This document shows, piece by piece, positions 52,783 to 64,000 of a DNA stretch of 64,000 nucleotides (positions are counted from its first letter, which is position 1; each line of letters begins with the position of its first letter). The stretch lies in assembly GCA_005281725.1 (NCBI GenBank), contig SSBO01000007.1:5056031-5120030 (forward strand), read 5' to 3'. The notes below the pieces were generated by a model. The model was not told where the DNA came from. It made no database searches and saw only the letters and a program-made list of their open reading frames with translations. The translations under genes and the position numbers were made by a program. The stretch is from Wuchereria bancrofti (Eukaryota > Nematoda > Chromadorea > Rhabditida > Onchocercidae).

Positions 52783-55242
52783 ATGATAGCACGGCACTGC
52801 ATAAAAGTGGCTACAGCGTTGGCACCCAACGTTGCTAAAGCTAGTACGAATGGCTTCCGTAGAGTCACGCTAATTCCAGGTATTACATTATATTTTCTGT
52901 TGTGTTTTTGAATATGATGCAACGTGAACTTAAGCTGAATAATTTTGCTTATCTTGTACAACTTTTCTTGTGTTGTTTTGCTACATTATCTGATCTAAAA
53001 TGTAAACTAACATCTCAGTCCTTTCTTTGTAAATTATAATCTATACATTGGTGATATTGAAATTATTAGCTGAAATTGTGGATATTTTTTGCGAAAAATT
53101 TTAGGAGATGGCATCGGACCCGAAATATCTTCTTCAGTACAAAAGATATTCGAAGCTGCAAATGCACCAATCGAGTGGGATCCAGTGGATGTTACGCCTG
53201 TCAAAGGAGATGACGGAATTTTCCGAATACCGTCGAAGTTCATTTTCACTTTGTCGTTAGATCTGTTGAACAAATTTTTTTCTGAACTTTGGCACAAATT
53301 TGCAAAGACTTAGTAGCTAGATTTTGGAGGTAAGAGTTTCCATTTATGATCATAAATTATTCTTGTTGATCAGAAGAATGAATGAGTTTACTGAGCAATG
53401 TCATACTAGGTGAACTGTGGTAAGAAAAATCAAAAAATCAACAAAGAGTAGTTTATGATCATAATTTATTACTATTTGTTTATAATTTATTACAATCTTG
53501 TTGCAGATGTATCGAACTAATGAGGATAAACAAAGTTGGCTTGAAAGGTCCCCTTGCAACTCCAATTGGCAAAGGACATCGTTCGCTTAATCTTGCTGTC
53601 CGGAAGTGAGTTATTTAAGATGAATTTGCTTTGGATTTTTTTTTTTTTGGATGAATCAGGTGGACATTATAAGGAATGATAATGGTATAAATTGCAGAGA
53701 ATTCAATCTCTATGCCAATGTGCGACCTTGCAGATCCTTGGCAGGTCATAAAACACTTTATGATAATGTCGACATTGTAACAATTAGAGAAAATACTGAA
53801 GGCGAATATTCTGGGATCGAACACGAGGTATTATATTTTATATTTCTGAACTAAGTTTCGCTTTCTTGTTCGTCTGTACTTTTTATTTTTCATTTATTGT
53901 CCATACGATTTCGATGTTTGCCGTACAAGTTGTGAATGAGTTGAACATTTGTATTTATAGATTAAGTCTTCAATAAGCAAGATTATTACTTGTATACAAC
54001 AGTTTTTTCTCCATATCTTTCCAGTTTAATTGCTGCAAAATTGAGCTTGTGTTCTTTATTGAATTTCTTATTGAATGTGATATGTTTGCAATATAAAGGA
54101 TTTTATTTTGCATATCAAGTAGTTTTCCGTATTGCATCACTTTGACCTCATTAAATTGTCAAATTGAAAGTTATGTTAAATCGCTTTAATCATTTCAGAT
54201 CGTAAATGGTGTTGTCCAGAGCATTAAATTGATAACTGAAGATGCATCAAGACGCATCGCTAAATATGCATTTGAATATGCACGAGCAAATGGTCGAAAA
54301 ACAGTAACTGCTGTCCACAAAGCAAATATAATGCGTATGTCAGATGGTCTATTCCTGAATATGTGCCGTGAACAAGCCGCAAACTATTCGGACATAAAAT
54401 TCAATGAGGCTTATTTGGACACTGTTTGTCTGAATGTGAATTGCTTGATTCTTTTTTCAACTGCTTTCTTTTTACAGCATTTTCATTTACTTATTTATAT
54501 GGATTCTGGATGATAAAAATTTTTGTAACCTATATTTTAGATGGTTCAAGATCCAAATCAATATGACGTGTTAGTAATGCCAAATCTGTATGGTGATATA
54601 TTATCTGACTTATGTGCAGGTTTGATTGGAGGTCTTGGTGTAACTCCCTCAGGAAATATTGGTGAGGACGCTGCCGTTTTCGAATCTGTTCACGGTACTG
54701 CACCGGATATAGCTGGACAGGTAATAATTTCCAGTATTTTAAATGTTATCATTATTTTCAGCAATTTAAAATTGACATTTTAAATTATTGCAAACAACAA
54801 ATGAATACAAACATGCTTTTAAAAGTCAAAAATCAAGTTTCTTTTTCTTAAATTTCTTAATTATTGCAGAACAAAGCAAATCCTACGGCATTACTTCTTT
54901 CAGCAGTGATGATGCTACGTTATATGGGATTAACATCATATGCAGATAAGATAGAAAAAGTAAATTTATTTTTCTTTTCTTACTTTGACTGGAGGTAACT
55001 TTTTATATTATATCGCAATTACACGTGGTCTGTCTGTAATAAATTATTTAATATATTGCTCTATTCTTAATGACAATTAACCATACGTTTTTGATTATGG
55101 AATTCTTGGAAATTACTTTTTTCTCCAGGCCTGTTTTGATGCGATTAGAGAAGGCAATGAGAAGACTGGTGATTTAGGCGGATACGGCACGTGTTCTTCG
55201 TTTACCGATGACATTTGCAGGCGTGTAAGACGCGTGGATTGA
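52783..55242 (+). CDS. idha-1: isocitrate dehydrogenase [NAD] subunit alpha, mitochondrial
   Basis: Catalytic subunit of the TCA-cycle enzyme that converts isocitrate to 2-oxoglutarate with NAD+ in the mitochondrial matrix. Eight exons (52783-52879, 53105-53237, 53507-53605, 53698-53827, 54199-54435, 54541-54720, 54870-54959, 55129-55242) join in phase to 359 residues. The first exon encodes an Arg/Ala-rich leader ([20 protein letters not shown]) fit for mitochondrial import. Then [73 protein letters not shown], the family signature [20 protein letters not shown] and [12 protein letters not shown] are visible. The length matches human IDH3A. The donor of exon 2 (GTTCAT) is weak but phase and homology demand it. 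The start lies one base after an ATTTTCAG acceptor. Confidence 0.97.
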
Positions 55243-58200
55243 TTTTATGAAATTGCCAGTCCATGAATTGAATTTTAAGGAGTGGTTTTCAATATCTAGA
55301 ATATGAGGTTTAAGTTTATAGTTTTTCAAAGCCACTGAACGTAGGGTTTTTTATTGTAAAGTTTTTCGTTACCTCTTTTTACTTTGGTCTTGTTTGTAAG
55401 CTATTTTTTACACACACACACACAAATTTTGTTTTAGTCACACACAGATTTTGTTAAAAATGTAGCTAATGAATTAATGATTACAAACTCTCATAATTTA
55501 CATATTCGAAATGTGTCATATTTTCACCACATAGTTTATTAATTTAAACAGTCATTGTAATTTAAAGACTTTGTACATTACGCTTCTTTAAAATTTTTGT
55601 AATGTTATGTAATTTTACATTTTAAACGAACAGCTTGTTGCAGTAACTACATGAAATTTTATTTATTTACCTTCCATATTTGTGCTTAACTTCTTTATTT
55701 CATTAAATTTAATGATAACAGAATAGCCCTGAGTATATTTCATTTTTTGGCATATATATTCTGGCATATTTCACATATTTGTATTGGTCATGATTGTTTT
55801 GGGATTGGTTTTAGGAGTATTTTTAATTCCATTTTTTTTTGCTAGGTCTTACTAGTTATTGTTTTCGGAAGGAAAGAAAACTGGATTCATTAGATATCAC
55901 CCAAAACGATGAATTGTATCTGCTAATAATTGCTCGTTAGTAATTATTTCCTGTCATTTTTCAAAGAACGATTCATTTTTAACCTATGTTAAGTAATGTT
56001 TCGTAGATAATGAACTTTGGGAAAATGTAGGAGATGTTTCCATTTTATGGTTTCATTTGCAATTTTTAAATTTCGTTTGTCATATTTTAAGTGTTTCAAT
56101 TTTTTGGTCCTGATTTATCCATTATGAAATTTTGTTGCTAGAAATTATTGAGTAGATACCCTCGTCATTTCCTGTGTGGTTACTATTTATTCCTGTTTTT
56201 CTCATAAAATTTCATAACAGGCACATATTACAGATTTGTTTATGTGAAGCTTTTTGATTATAAGGATTTAAATTGGTCATGCAATTAGATTCGACTGAGC
56301 GCTTCGATGATTTGATATAGTTATATTTTGATTATGTCTTGAAGTGTAACAGTTGTTACTGGTATGATCATCCTTTGCTGGATATTTCCTAACACTGCGT
56401 CAATCACTACTTCGGAATTGCATATTTCTAGAGTAATTTTTTATGCTTTGATCTGAGAATTAGTGGTGCCATGATTTCATCTTGTAACAAGAATTTTAGG
56501 TAGATGGGAGGACATCGATGAATTTTCATCATTCATCGTGTTTTGAGCTTTAAAAGTAGCTGCTATATGAAGTTAAAAAAAGAAGCATTTTAGGATGAAT
56601 GTAGCGGAACCTACTCTTATTAAGATGCTTTTTGTGAAATAAGAAGAGATGGTTGGTTTATTTTAACCTGAGGGTAACTTCGAAACTTTGATTTTCGTGG
56701 CTGTGATAACTCTGAGATTTGATGAGCGATATCAATTCGTTACAATGCATTCGATGCATTTTTGAAATGGTAAGGAATTCGATCAATGAGTTACTGATGA
56801 AAGTGGGATATAGATTTTCTCCGTGCACTCGTGCGTATGCTAGCTAGTGACGTTTTCTAAATGTTGAGCCACAAACATGTAAGTGGCAGAGATAGAGAAG
56901 GGCTCAGCTTATAGATTACTCCTCGAACTCCAGGGAGTCTCATTGCTTTTTCTAAAATGGCTTAGGCCTGTTTGTCATGATTTCAGTCGTACTTATGTTT
57001 TATCATGCAAGATCACACTGTTTCCTTTGTTTAATTGGTTATCCTATGTGTATTCAGACGACAGTTTGATCTTTATATATTTATAAGAGTTTTATTAAGT
57101 TTATTGTATCCGTGTGTGTATTAAGTTGTGTGTGTGTCATTAAGGAACCTTTCAATAAAGAAAGTATGGTAAGATAGATTAAGGGATCATTTTGATGACA
57201 AGAAGATGAGAGACATTTATTATTGGTTCAGCAGATCATGTACATTTAGATAGGAAGATAATTAATTGTAAGCTAAAATATGCGGAACTTATCAGAAATC
57301 TTTGAAGAATCGTCAAGAATCAAAATTATATTTTCTGAATTTGTATTTCCCATTTTGAAGTACAGGTAGTATTGCAAAGGGAATCCAGTTCAGTTCTCAT
57401 TTTATGTCAGATATTTTTACACTCTTTGCATTCTTTGTACTTATCGACTTAGGCTGTCCTTTCGGTGAAACAATTGGTAAATTTGATTAATTTAAATTTA
57501 GAGATTATTTTTACTATCGAGACAACTTTGCATCGTATGTTTACATCAATTTTTTTTCTTTATTCATTACATTATTCTCTTTTTTTGCATTATAATGTAC
57601 TCGCATAATATGGTGAACTTTTAACTTTCCGTTTAAGTAAATAGTAAAAATCATTCAAAAGAATTAAGCATGCCACTGATTTCTGTTCGTATTGTCTATT
57701 GTCCTTAATAATACTTACAAGCATTCTCTTTTGTTCACTTTTTTCATTTCATTCATTCACTTTAGTCATTTCACTTTAGGACTTCTCGCTATGCTTTGAA
57801 GCTGGCTGATATTAACAAAATCTGTATGACAGTGCAAAGTTCCGTCAAGTTCTCTGAGAGAAGCGCTTCTGCAATTTGCAACAGATCGACAAATTGAAAT
57901 TACGCTTCTCCGCTATACTTATTCATATGTTGATCGTATATACGTGTCTCTCATTGCGATAATTTTTTATTAAAACATCGTCAAGTGCAATTGGTCATTT
58001 CATGGTAACTAACAGTTGGAGAGACCTTTTGGCGCTCATGACAAGATTATATACATTGTCATGAACCTAGACATAGAACTTGCTTACATTTTGAATTAAT
58101 ATGCAAATACACAGTTAGGAAAAGAATATAGAGAAAGTAATAGGCATTATTCAGGTAGTTTCCTTTTGGCGATAGTTTCCTTAACACCCATATTTATCTG

Positions 58201-59003
58201 CTAAAGCTTTCTCTGTTAGCTCTACTTCAGTTATTCTTATCTCGATCTCATTATTAGACCAGCCTTATCATTAAGATGCTTCGGCTTCAGTACCACAACC
58301 ATACACTCAATATGATCGAGTATCTGCTTTCAAAATAAGCTATATCATTGTTTTAATATTAAATGCTTATTCATTTCCCACAACACATTCATTTGACAAG
58401 AAACTGGTGGAACTTAATGATTGTTTCGTGGCAATTTCATTTTTCACCGGCAATGAACAATAGCGGATATAAATATTTGCTGAGTTTTTTCTTCAGTATT
58501 TTAAAAATCTCACCCTCACTGAAAAGCCGAAGTTCATATAGTAGCAGATTTATATCATGTCATATTTTCATCTTAGGAAACTTTAAAAACATCAGGCTAA
58601 GCACTCATTAAGTTTTTTGACAACAGAAAAAAAACTAAAATTTGTGAATGTTACCACGAATAGTTATCATAGGCGTAAGATTTAAAGAATGTTAAGAAGA
58701 ATCTTTTTGTCATTAAAAATTGATGTGTTCTTGATAATCTGTTTAGGAATATGGGACCGAACTGCGATGCTTATTACTAGTTATGTCTTATTGCATCAGT
58801 TCTTGTTTTCCTTAATTTTGGTTGTATTTTTTTGATTTTTTATAACGGTTGTTTTTTAATTTGTATTATCGGCAACGAAATATGTTAGATCATCTAACCA
58901 AAGATATTATATAGCAAATGAATTTCATTAGCGGGTATTCTCTATGATTTAGGTTTAAACTGTCGGTTGGTGTGCCTGAAATCAACGACAATCTGCAACC
59001 AGC
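55243..59003. other. intergenic region between IDH alpha and endophilin genes
   Basis: About 3.8 kb. It begins with the 3' flank of IDH alpha, including a short (CA)n tract at 55410-55425. I find only short frames, none with splice partners or recognisable protein. The part before 59004 should contain the endophilin promoter. I could not identify an acceptor immediately before the endophilin ATG with confidence. Confidence 0.5.
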
Positions 59004-62000
59004 ATGTCTTTTTCTGGTTTGAAAAAGCAATTAAACAAAGCGAATCAGGTACATTTTTTAATAAAATACATATTCAACCGTTTAACAATACATATTCAAG
59101 CTGAATTTTTTTCTTATCCACAAGTTTCAGTATTTAGCATGAGACATAGATCTGCAAAAGAAAAAAAAAAGGTTATTTTCCGTATATTTGATGCAAATAT
59201 AATTGCATAACCATGTCAACTGTAACAATAATGGTAGTGATTGCTAGGGGTTTTCCATAAATCTCGGACTGCATGATACTATATAAAGGTTTTATGCAAA
59301 TTTCTTAACCTGATAGTAATTATTAAATCATATACATTTGTATATTTGTTGTTTGTATAGTATCTCAGTGAGACAATGGGTGCTGCCGAAGCGACGAAGT
59401 TCGATGAGCAATATAATGAAATGGAACGGGTTTGTCATAGATATACTTTTGAGTCTTGACTTGATAATGATGAACGAGCATTATTTTAGCAGCAAAATCA
59501 TTTCGAATTTTGACCTTTTATTATAGTAGTTATTATTTATTTTGTTGTTAATTGTTAATTGTAATATTTGGTGCTTCATTTTTTAAGAAAGTGGATCTGA
59601 CATATGAATTAATTAGTGCGTTAATTGCTGGAACCCACGAACTATTGCAGCCCAATCCAGGTAAAAGAAAGAAGTTTTCGTAATGCACAATTTTTCATCA
59701 TTGAATTTTAATTTCATCAGTCCTTATAATCATAATTTTATTTCTTATTTGAAAATTTGTTGTTAGCAACCCGGGCAAAAATGGCCACAATGGGAGCTTT
59801 GTCAAAAGTGCGCGGAACATCAAAAGCCCAACCATATCCTCAGACCGAAGGCCTTCTAGCAGATACTATGCAAAAATATGGAACAGCACTAGGTGTAGAT
59901 TCGGATCTTGGAAAAGGTTTGAATTGAGCTTATTCCACTTTATTGGGTTTTGTTGTTTTGTTAGTTTTTGTTTTGCTATTGCAGCCCAATCCAGGTAAAG
60001 GAAAAAATCTTTTGTAATACGCAACTTTTCATCCATTATCGGATTTTAATTTCATTGGTCCTTAAAATCATAATTTTATTTCTCGTTTAAAATTTGTTGT
60101 TAGCAACCCAAGTAGCCACTGAGAGCTTTGTCAAAAATGCGCATCAAAAGCCCAGCCATATCCACAACCGAAGGCCTCCTAGCAGATATGCGAAAATATG
60201 GAACAACGTTGGGTGTAGTTGTTTTTACATTCATATTTCAGCTTTGATCGATGCTTCGGAAGCTTATCGTCAGCTAGCCGATATTAAATATCAAATGGAA
60301 GATAATGTGAAGCATAACTTTTTGGATCCATTAGCACATCTACAACAGACTGACTTAAAAGAAGTTAATGTATGTTTGTTGGTTTTTTGGAATGTTTTTC
60401 ATTTTAATTTAAAATGCAGTTTTCAGTCACTCGCTTCTTACCAAATTATCGTTCCAGCATCATCGAACAAAACTTAAGGGTCGACGCCTAGATTACGACT
60501 GCAAAAAGCGGAAACAAACAAGGGGTTAATTATTGAATTATTTACTAAAAAATACTCAACTCAAATTTAATGAATATTAATAGAAACGAATATTTGAATG
60601 GGAGTGAATTGCTACTGATGTTAGAAAATTAAAAGAACGAGTAATATGTCTTCACATGATAACAATAACATTAACACGAAATGTGTACAAAGGTTCTACT
60701 ACTAAAAAAATTCTTTTAATTGTTTTGTTAGAGAATTTGTTCTGATCTGCATACTTTGTGATGTGAGATTCAGCAGTATGGGAAGACGTATGTTTCGGAC
60801 ATTCAAGTAAGATAAAAAGACACTGAAGAAAAAAAATAAAAGAGGCTGGTAAAGATTAAATGATCTAAACCGCTTCGTACTAATAAGATCTTTTTTAACA
60901 GCCCAGCTACACTTGGTGTGCTTTCTTATATAAATGTATTTACACGAATAAACCATTCGGTTGAGACGTCCTAGCGTTTCATGTTATTAATTGCTGTGAG
61001 TAACTTAGTACGGTTGTCATTCAACTAAGACCTTTGGTTTTTCAGATGAGGAATTGATTCAAGCAGAAGACAAATTAGAAGAGTCAAAGCAGTTAGCAGA
61101 ACAAGCAATGTATAATCTTTTAAGCAATGATGTATGTGGAAACATTTTCAGCTCAATTCATTTGTATGAAATTCTACCTCTTGAAATTTTCATTGTAAAG
61201 AAAGCGAAAAATCTGTCACATATGTTTGTTTAAAATTTTTGCGATATGGACCAAATGCGATATGTACTGAGATTTAGGTTGAACAGGTGACTCAGCTTTG
61301 CGCTTTGGTAGATGCGCAATTGGATTTTCATCGACAAACTACGCAAGTGTTGGAACATTTGAAGACACAGCTAAATGAACGGTATTTCTTCATATCACGA
61401 CTTCGGCATGGATATTTCGTTGAATAAATTATTTCAATTAAATTACTGTTGAGTAAAATATGACACATTTTAGTGTCGTAGAAGCAGGCACTCGGCTACG
61501 TATGGAACATGTCATCAAGCCCGTTTTAGCAGACAGACTACCTAATTCTCGGCAAGTTTTGTACAAAATGTTTGAATTTTTGAGTAAAAAACATGAATAC
61601 TCGGAAAATGTGACGAATGACTTGGTAACGTTTTCTGTTATATCTTGCACTTAGTTCATTACAGCGTGAGAGCAGAATAGTTGGAACTTATTAAAAATCA
61701 TCAGCGGATGAAATATGTAGGGATATAATATTGCGCTGATTGTGAAATATTTTACATATGATAAATTTCCAAATTAAAAAACTTTTCGTCACATCAGTTT
61801 CTGTAAAAGGACGTTTTAATTGACGGAATTGTATTGCAGATCGCCAGTGCAGACGGAAAATTCGACATCAGCCAACAACGCGAACTTTCAAGCACCTTCA
61901 GTATCGCCTCCTATCTATGCACAAAAACAGGTAGTAGATAGTGGTGATTGGAATGCAAAAGTTCACAGCTTACCGGCCAGTTTTGGTGGCCCGAATGCTC

Positions 62001-62203
62001 CATCCTCTTCTGCACAACTTGTTAAGCCGTCTTGTCGAGCCTTATATGATTTCGAGGCACAAAATGAAACTGAACTGGATTTCAAAGAAGGCGACGTTAT
62101 TAATTTGATTTCACAAATTGACGAAAATTGGTATGAAGGTTCACTTCTAGGAAGAACCGGTTACTTTCCGATCTCTTATGTGCACGTACTTGTGCCATTA
62201 TAA
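59004..62203 (+). CDS. unc-57: endophilin A (BAR and SH3 domains)
   Basis: Endophilin bends membranes with its BAR domain and recruits synaptojanin and dynamin through its SH3 domain in synaptic-vesicle endocytosis. Ten exons (59004-59048, 59361-59429, 59588-59660, 59767-59916, 60242-60369, 60458-60524, 61046-61131, 61278-61381, 61474-61551, 61840-62203) join in phase to 387 residues. It begins with the amphipathic helix [15 protein letters not shown]. The BAR part includes [64 protein letters not shown] and [21 protein letters not shown] Pro/Ser-rich linker leads to SH3: [34 protein letters not shown]. The ninth intron must use a GC donor, and a decayed copy of exons 3-4 lies in intron 4. 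Confidence 0.96.
59976..60220 (+). pseudogene. decayed duplicate of endophilin exon 3 end, intron 3 and exon 4
   Basis: The sequence from 59976 to 60220 repeats 59642 to about 59900 at an offset of about 334 bp, with substitutions and small deletions. Both copies have CTATTGCAGCCCAATCCAGG, the following intron (TTTTAATTTCAT, AATCATAATTTTATTTC), the acceptor TTTGTTGTTAG, and then the exon sequence CAACCC..GAGCTTTGTCAAAA..CATCAAAAGCCCA. Deletions of unequal size put the copied exon in a different reading frame from the original, so its BAR-domain sequence is lost, although the new frame stays open up to the true exon 5. Confidence 0.9.
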
Positions 62204-63516
62204 TTCTCCTTGTTCATGCTTTTCATTTCACGACTTTAATTTAGCTTCCTTTACAACGAAATCTTATTTTTGAATATCATAAGGGAGTTTGGAACTTAAA
62301 AAGTTTTTAAGGAAATATGTGAAAGTGTCGCCATCACTTTATTTTGAGATTCCTAATACGTTATGTTGCAGTCTGTTCAAAAAACTCGTACCGATTTAAA
62401 AACACTAAGTTGCCTTAGTGGCAAAAAAGCGTTGCTAATATTGTAATGTGAAGTTTTCCTAATGTTTATTATGTAATGAAAAGGAATTTTTTACATGTAG
62501 GAAAGGGGATTTTATAACTAGCGTAAGATCATATGTAGTTATGTAAAGCCACTGTTCACACACTATCACTTTAACATCAGTAATTTATTGAATATAATTC
62601 GATGTTTTGACAGCTCCCACTTTTGCCCTTTTTCAAATATTGTCCGTCTTCATTTCATTGCGCTTTATTAGTACTAATTACATGCGTGATCTGTTGCAGA
62701 TATCATAACACTGAACAATGTAATTATTTATATTCGGTATTCAATAATGTTATTTACTGGTAACTACTGGATAGTCCTCAAATCTGTTTGCACTTCAATC
62801 ATTTCGGTCCTTTTTCAGTTTTGATATAAAAAGATTGGCAATTCGGCTGTCCTTTATTGACTGCTTCACTTAAATTGTCGATGCTGTACCTAGACATTAC
62901 TAGGTTACACTTTCCTTTTAACCTCTAATACTTGTGAATAGTTGATGGTGTCCAATTATGTCGAGAAATGTACTGCTTCATGATACTCTAGTTTAACGTT
63001 TGCTAAAAAGAATCACACGCTCGGAATTTGCTGAGAAGAGCTTGAATAAAAAGCAGACATAGATACAATTTCGTGTTAGGGAATTCCGCACAAAAATAAT
63101 CCTACTTTGTCTAACATCCTTTCATTGTACTTTTACTGGGCTCGGTCGATAAGTCCATGCTAAAGACTGCAATTTTTATTTTCTTGATTTCACATGGAGG
63201 CTAAATTGATCTGACTTCAATGAGTTCTAAATTAAATACATTAAAACCAGTACAGACATAGCACATTTATTCCAGAACTTGCAACATCAAAGTTGTTTAT
63301 TGCAATATATTTGGGTCAAATATCCTTATCCAGTTTTTTCTTCAATACTTTATTGATTTACGAAGATATCGAATTCAAAGATAGACTAATTCTGTGGATA
63401 AGGGATGCTTAAATCATGCCCAAATAATGCAGTGAATGATAAGAGTAGACTAATGATTTACAGAACGTCAAACAGGTTAAAAATATCATGGAGTTTTGAC
63501 AAAGACTTCACCTCTA
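62204..63516. other. convergent 3' intergenic region
   Basis: This is 3' flank of endophilin (plus) and of the VAC14 gene (minus). It is AT-rich, without open frames of note or other features that I can support. Confidence 0.5.
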
Positions 63517-64000
63517 TTACTCAATTGAACTTAGCATTTGTCGATGTTTCCTTCTAAGAACTTTCTGTTGCTCTTCGAGGATCCTCAAGAAATGTTGCAA
63601 TAAAGGCTTAAAATCCACCTTTGCATCCAACTGACTCTGTTCGTTTTCCCTCAAGTAGAAAAGTTTACATGATAAACTACCAAAAACTGTTTTAGGGAAG
63701 ATAACTCACTCAAAAAAGAAAAAAATCTGAAGCAATTGAAGCAAACTTTACTGAACTACAGCTGCTGACAATCTCTTTAAAGGTTCAGCTCCTCGCTTTC
63801 TAACGGATTTGTGCTAGTAAATGTCATGTGCTAATCGTGAACAAGAACAGTTACTTACTCATGAACAACAATAGATGGAATGCACTGTATGCGTTTATGT
63901 AATGTATTAAAAGCATCAGTTTGAGGCAATATCATTAAAAGAGCTGCAAGAACAGCTGTAAGAGGTCGTTGGTGTCTGGCATCCAATAAATCGAGTCGTA
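63517..64000 (-). CDS. VAC14 homologue, C-terminal part (runs off the window)
   Basis: VAC14 is the scaffold of the PIKfyve/FAB1-FIG4 complex, which makes and turns over PI(3,5)P2 on endosomes and lysosomes. Two exons are visible: one entering from beyond 64000 down to 63859 (RLDLLDARHQRPLTAVLAAL, then LMILPQTDAFNTLHKRIQC) and the last, 63649-63517 (VDFKPLLQHFLRILEEQ, ending MLSSIE). They join in phase across a GTAAGT..TTGAG intron. The order matches the end of human VAC14 ([20 protein letters not shown], then LLQHF). The stop is TAA at 63517-63519. The N-terminal HEAT-repeat part lies outside the window. Confidence 0.85.

Noticed and set aside
61552..61624. Continuation of endophilin exon 9 as [19 protein letters not shown] up to a GT donor
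   Set aside because: Using that donor puts the SH3 exon out of frame; the GC donor at 61552 gives the right frame, so this stretch is best read as intron.

Overview
The window looks like the nuclear genome of a nematode, probably a parasitic one of the filarial/spirurid kind. This rests on AT-rich DNA, many short exons split by small-to-medium introns with GT..AG borders, T-rich TTTCAG-type 3' splice sites placed a few bases before start codons (as expected for spliced-leader trans-splicing), and protein sequences that match animal families but diverge from the vertebrate forms. The clade assignment is an inference. I see no bacterial, viral or CRISPR content, and I recognised no tRNA or rRNA gene.

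Layout. 1-3.8 kb: no firm gene; one short open frame and one speculative exon. 3.8-6.0 kb (-): an unrecognised multi-exon gene. 6.2-9.1 kb (-): type I phosphatidylinositol-4-phosphate 5-kinase. 9.1-10.8 kb: spacer with a GC-richer island. 10.8-17.1 kb (-): large coiled-coil protein with a CPAP/SAS-4-like C-terminal domain. 17.7-19.7 kb (+): two small ribonucleoprotein-related genes close together, a TAP26/CCDC59-Fyv7-like protein and the RNase P/MRP subunit Rpp21/Rpr2. 20.1-24.0 kb (-): WD40-repeat protein. 24.5-27.0 kb (+): proteasome lid subunit RPN8. 28.8-32.9 kb (+): hexokinase. 34.3-35.3 kb (+): small membrane-anchored collagen-like protein. 36.4-36.9 kb (-): single-pass membrane protein, model incomplete. 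37-42.3 kb: mostly empty, AT-rich. 42.3-45.1 kb (-): CREB3-type membrane-bound bZIP factor. 46.2-49.5 kb (-): Src-family tyrosine kinase. 50.7-52.0 kb (-): LysM-domain membrane protein (LYSMD3/4-like). 52.8-55.2 kb (+): NAD-isocitrate dehydrogenase alpha subunit. 59.0-62.2 kb (+): endophilin A. 63.5-64.0 kb (-): 3' end of VAC14, running off the window.

The genes are mainly conserved housekeeping or signalling functions and do not form one pathway. Themes that recur by chance or weak association are phosphoinositide and membrane traffic (PIP5K, endophilin, VAC14), sugar and TCA metabolism (hexokinase, IDH alpha), and RNA processing (TAP26, Rpp21). The TAP26/Rpp21 pair is spaced like a nematode operon. 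The LysM gene and the IDH alpha gene are divergent and share an ~800 bp upstream region containing an E-box and a TG-rich tract.

The less ordinary items are two partial internal gene duplications that left decayed exon copies inside introns (endophilin and the WD40 gene), a GC-AG intron in endophilin, the short type-I membrane collagen-like protein, the unrecognised gene at 3.8-6.0 kb, and the GC-richer spacer at about 9.95-10.44 kb. I did not find a convincing new multi-gene system.
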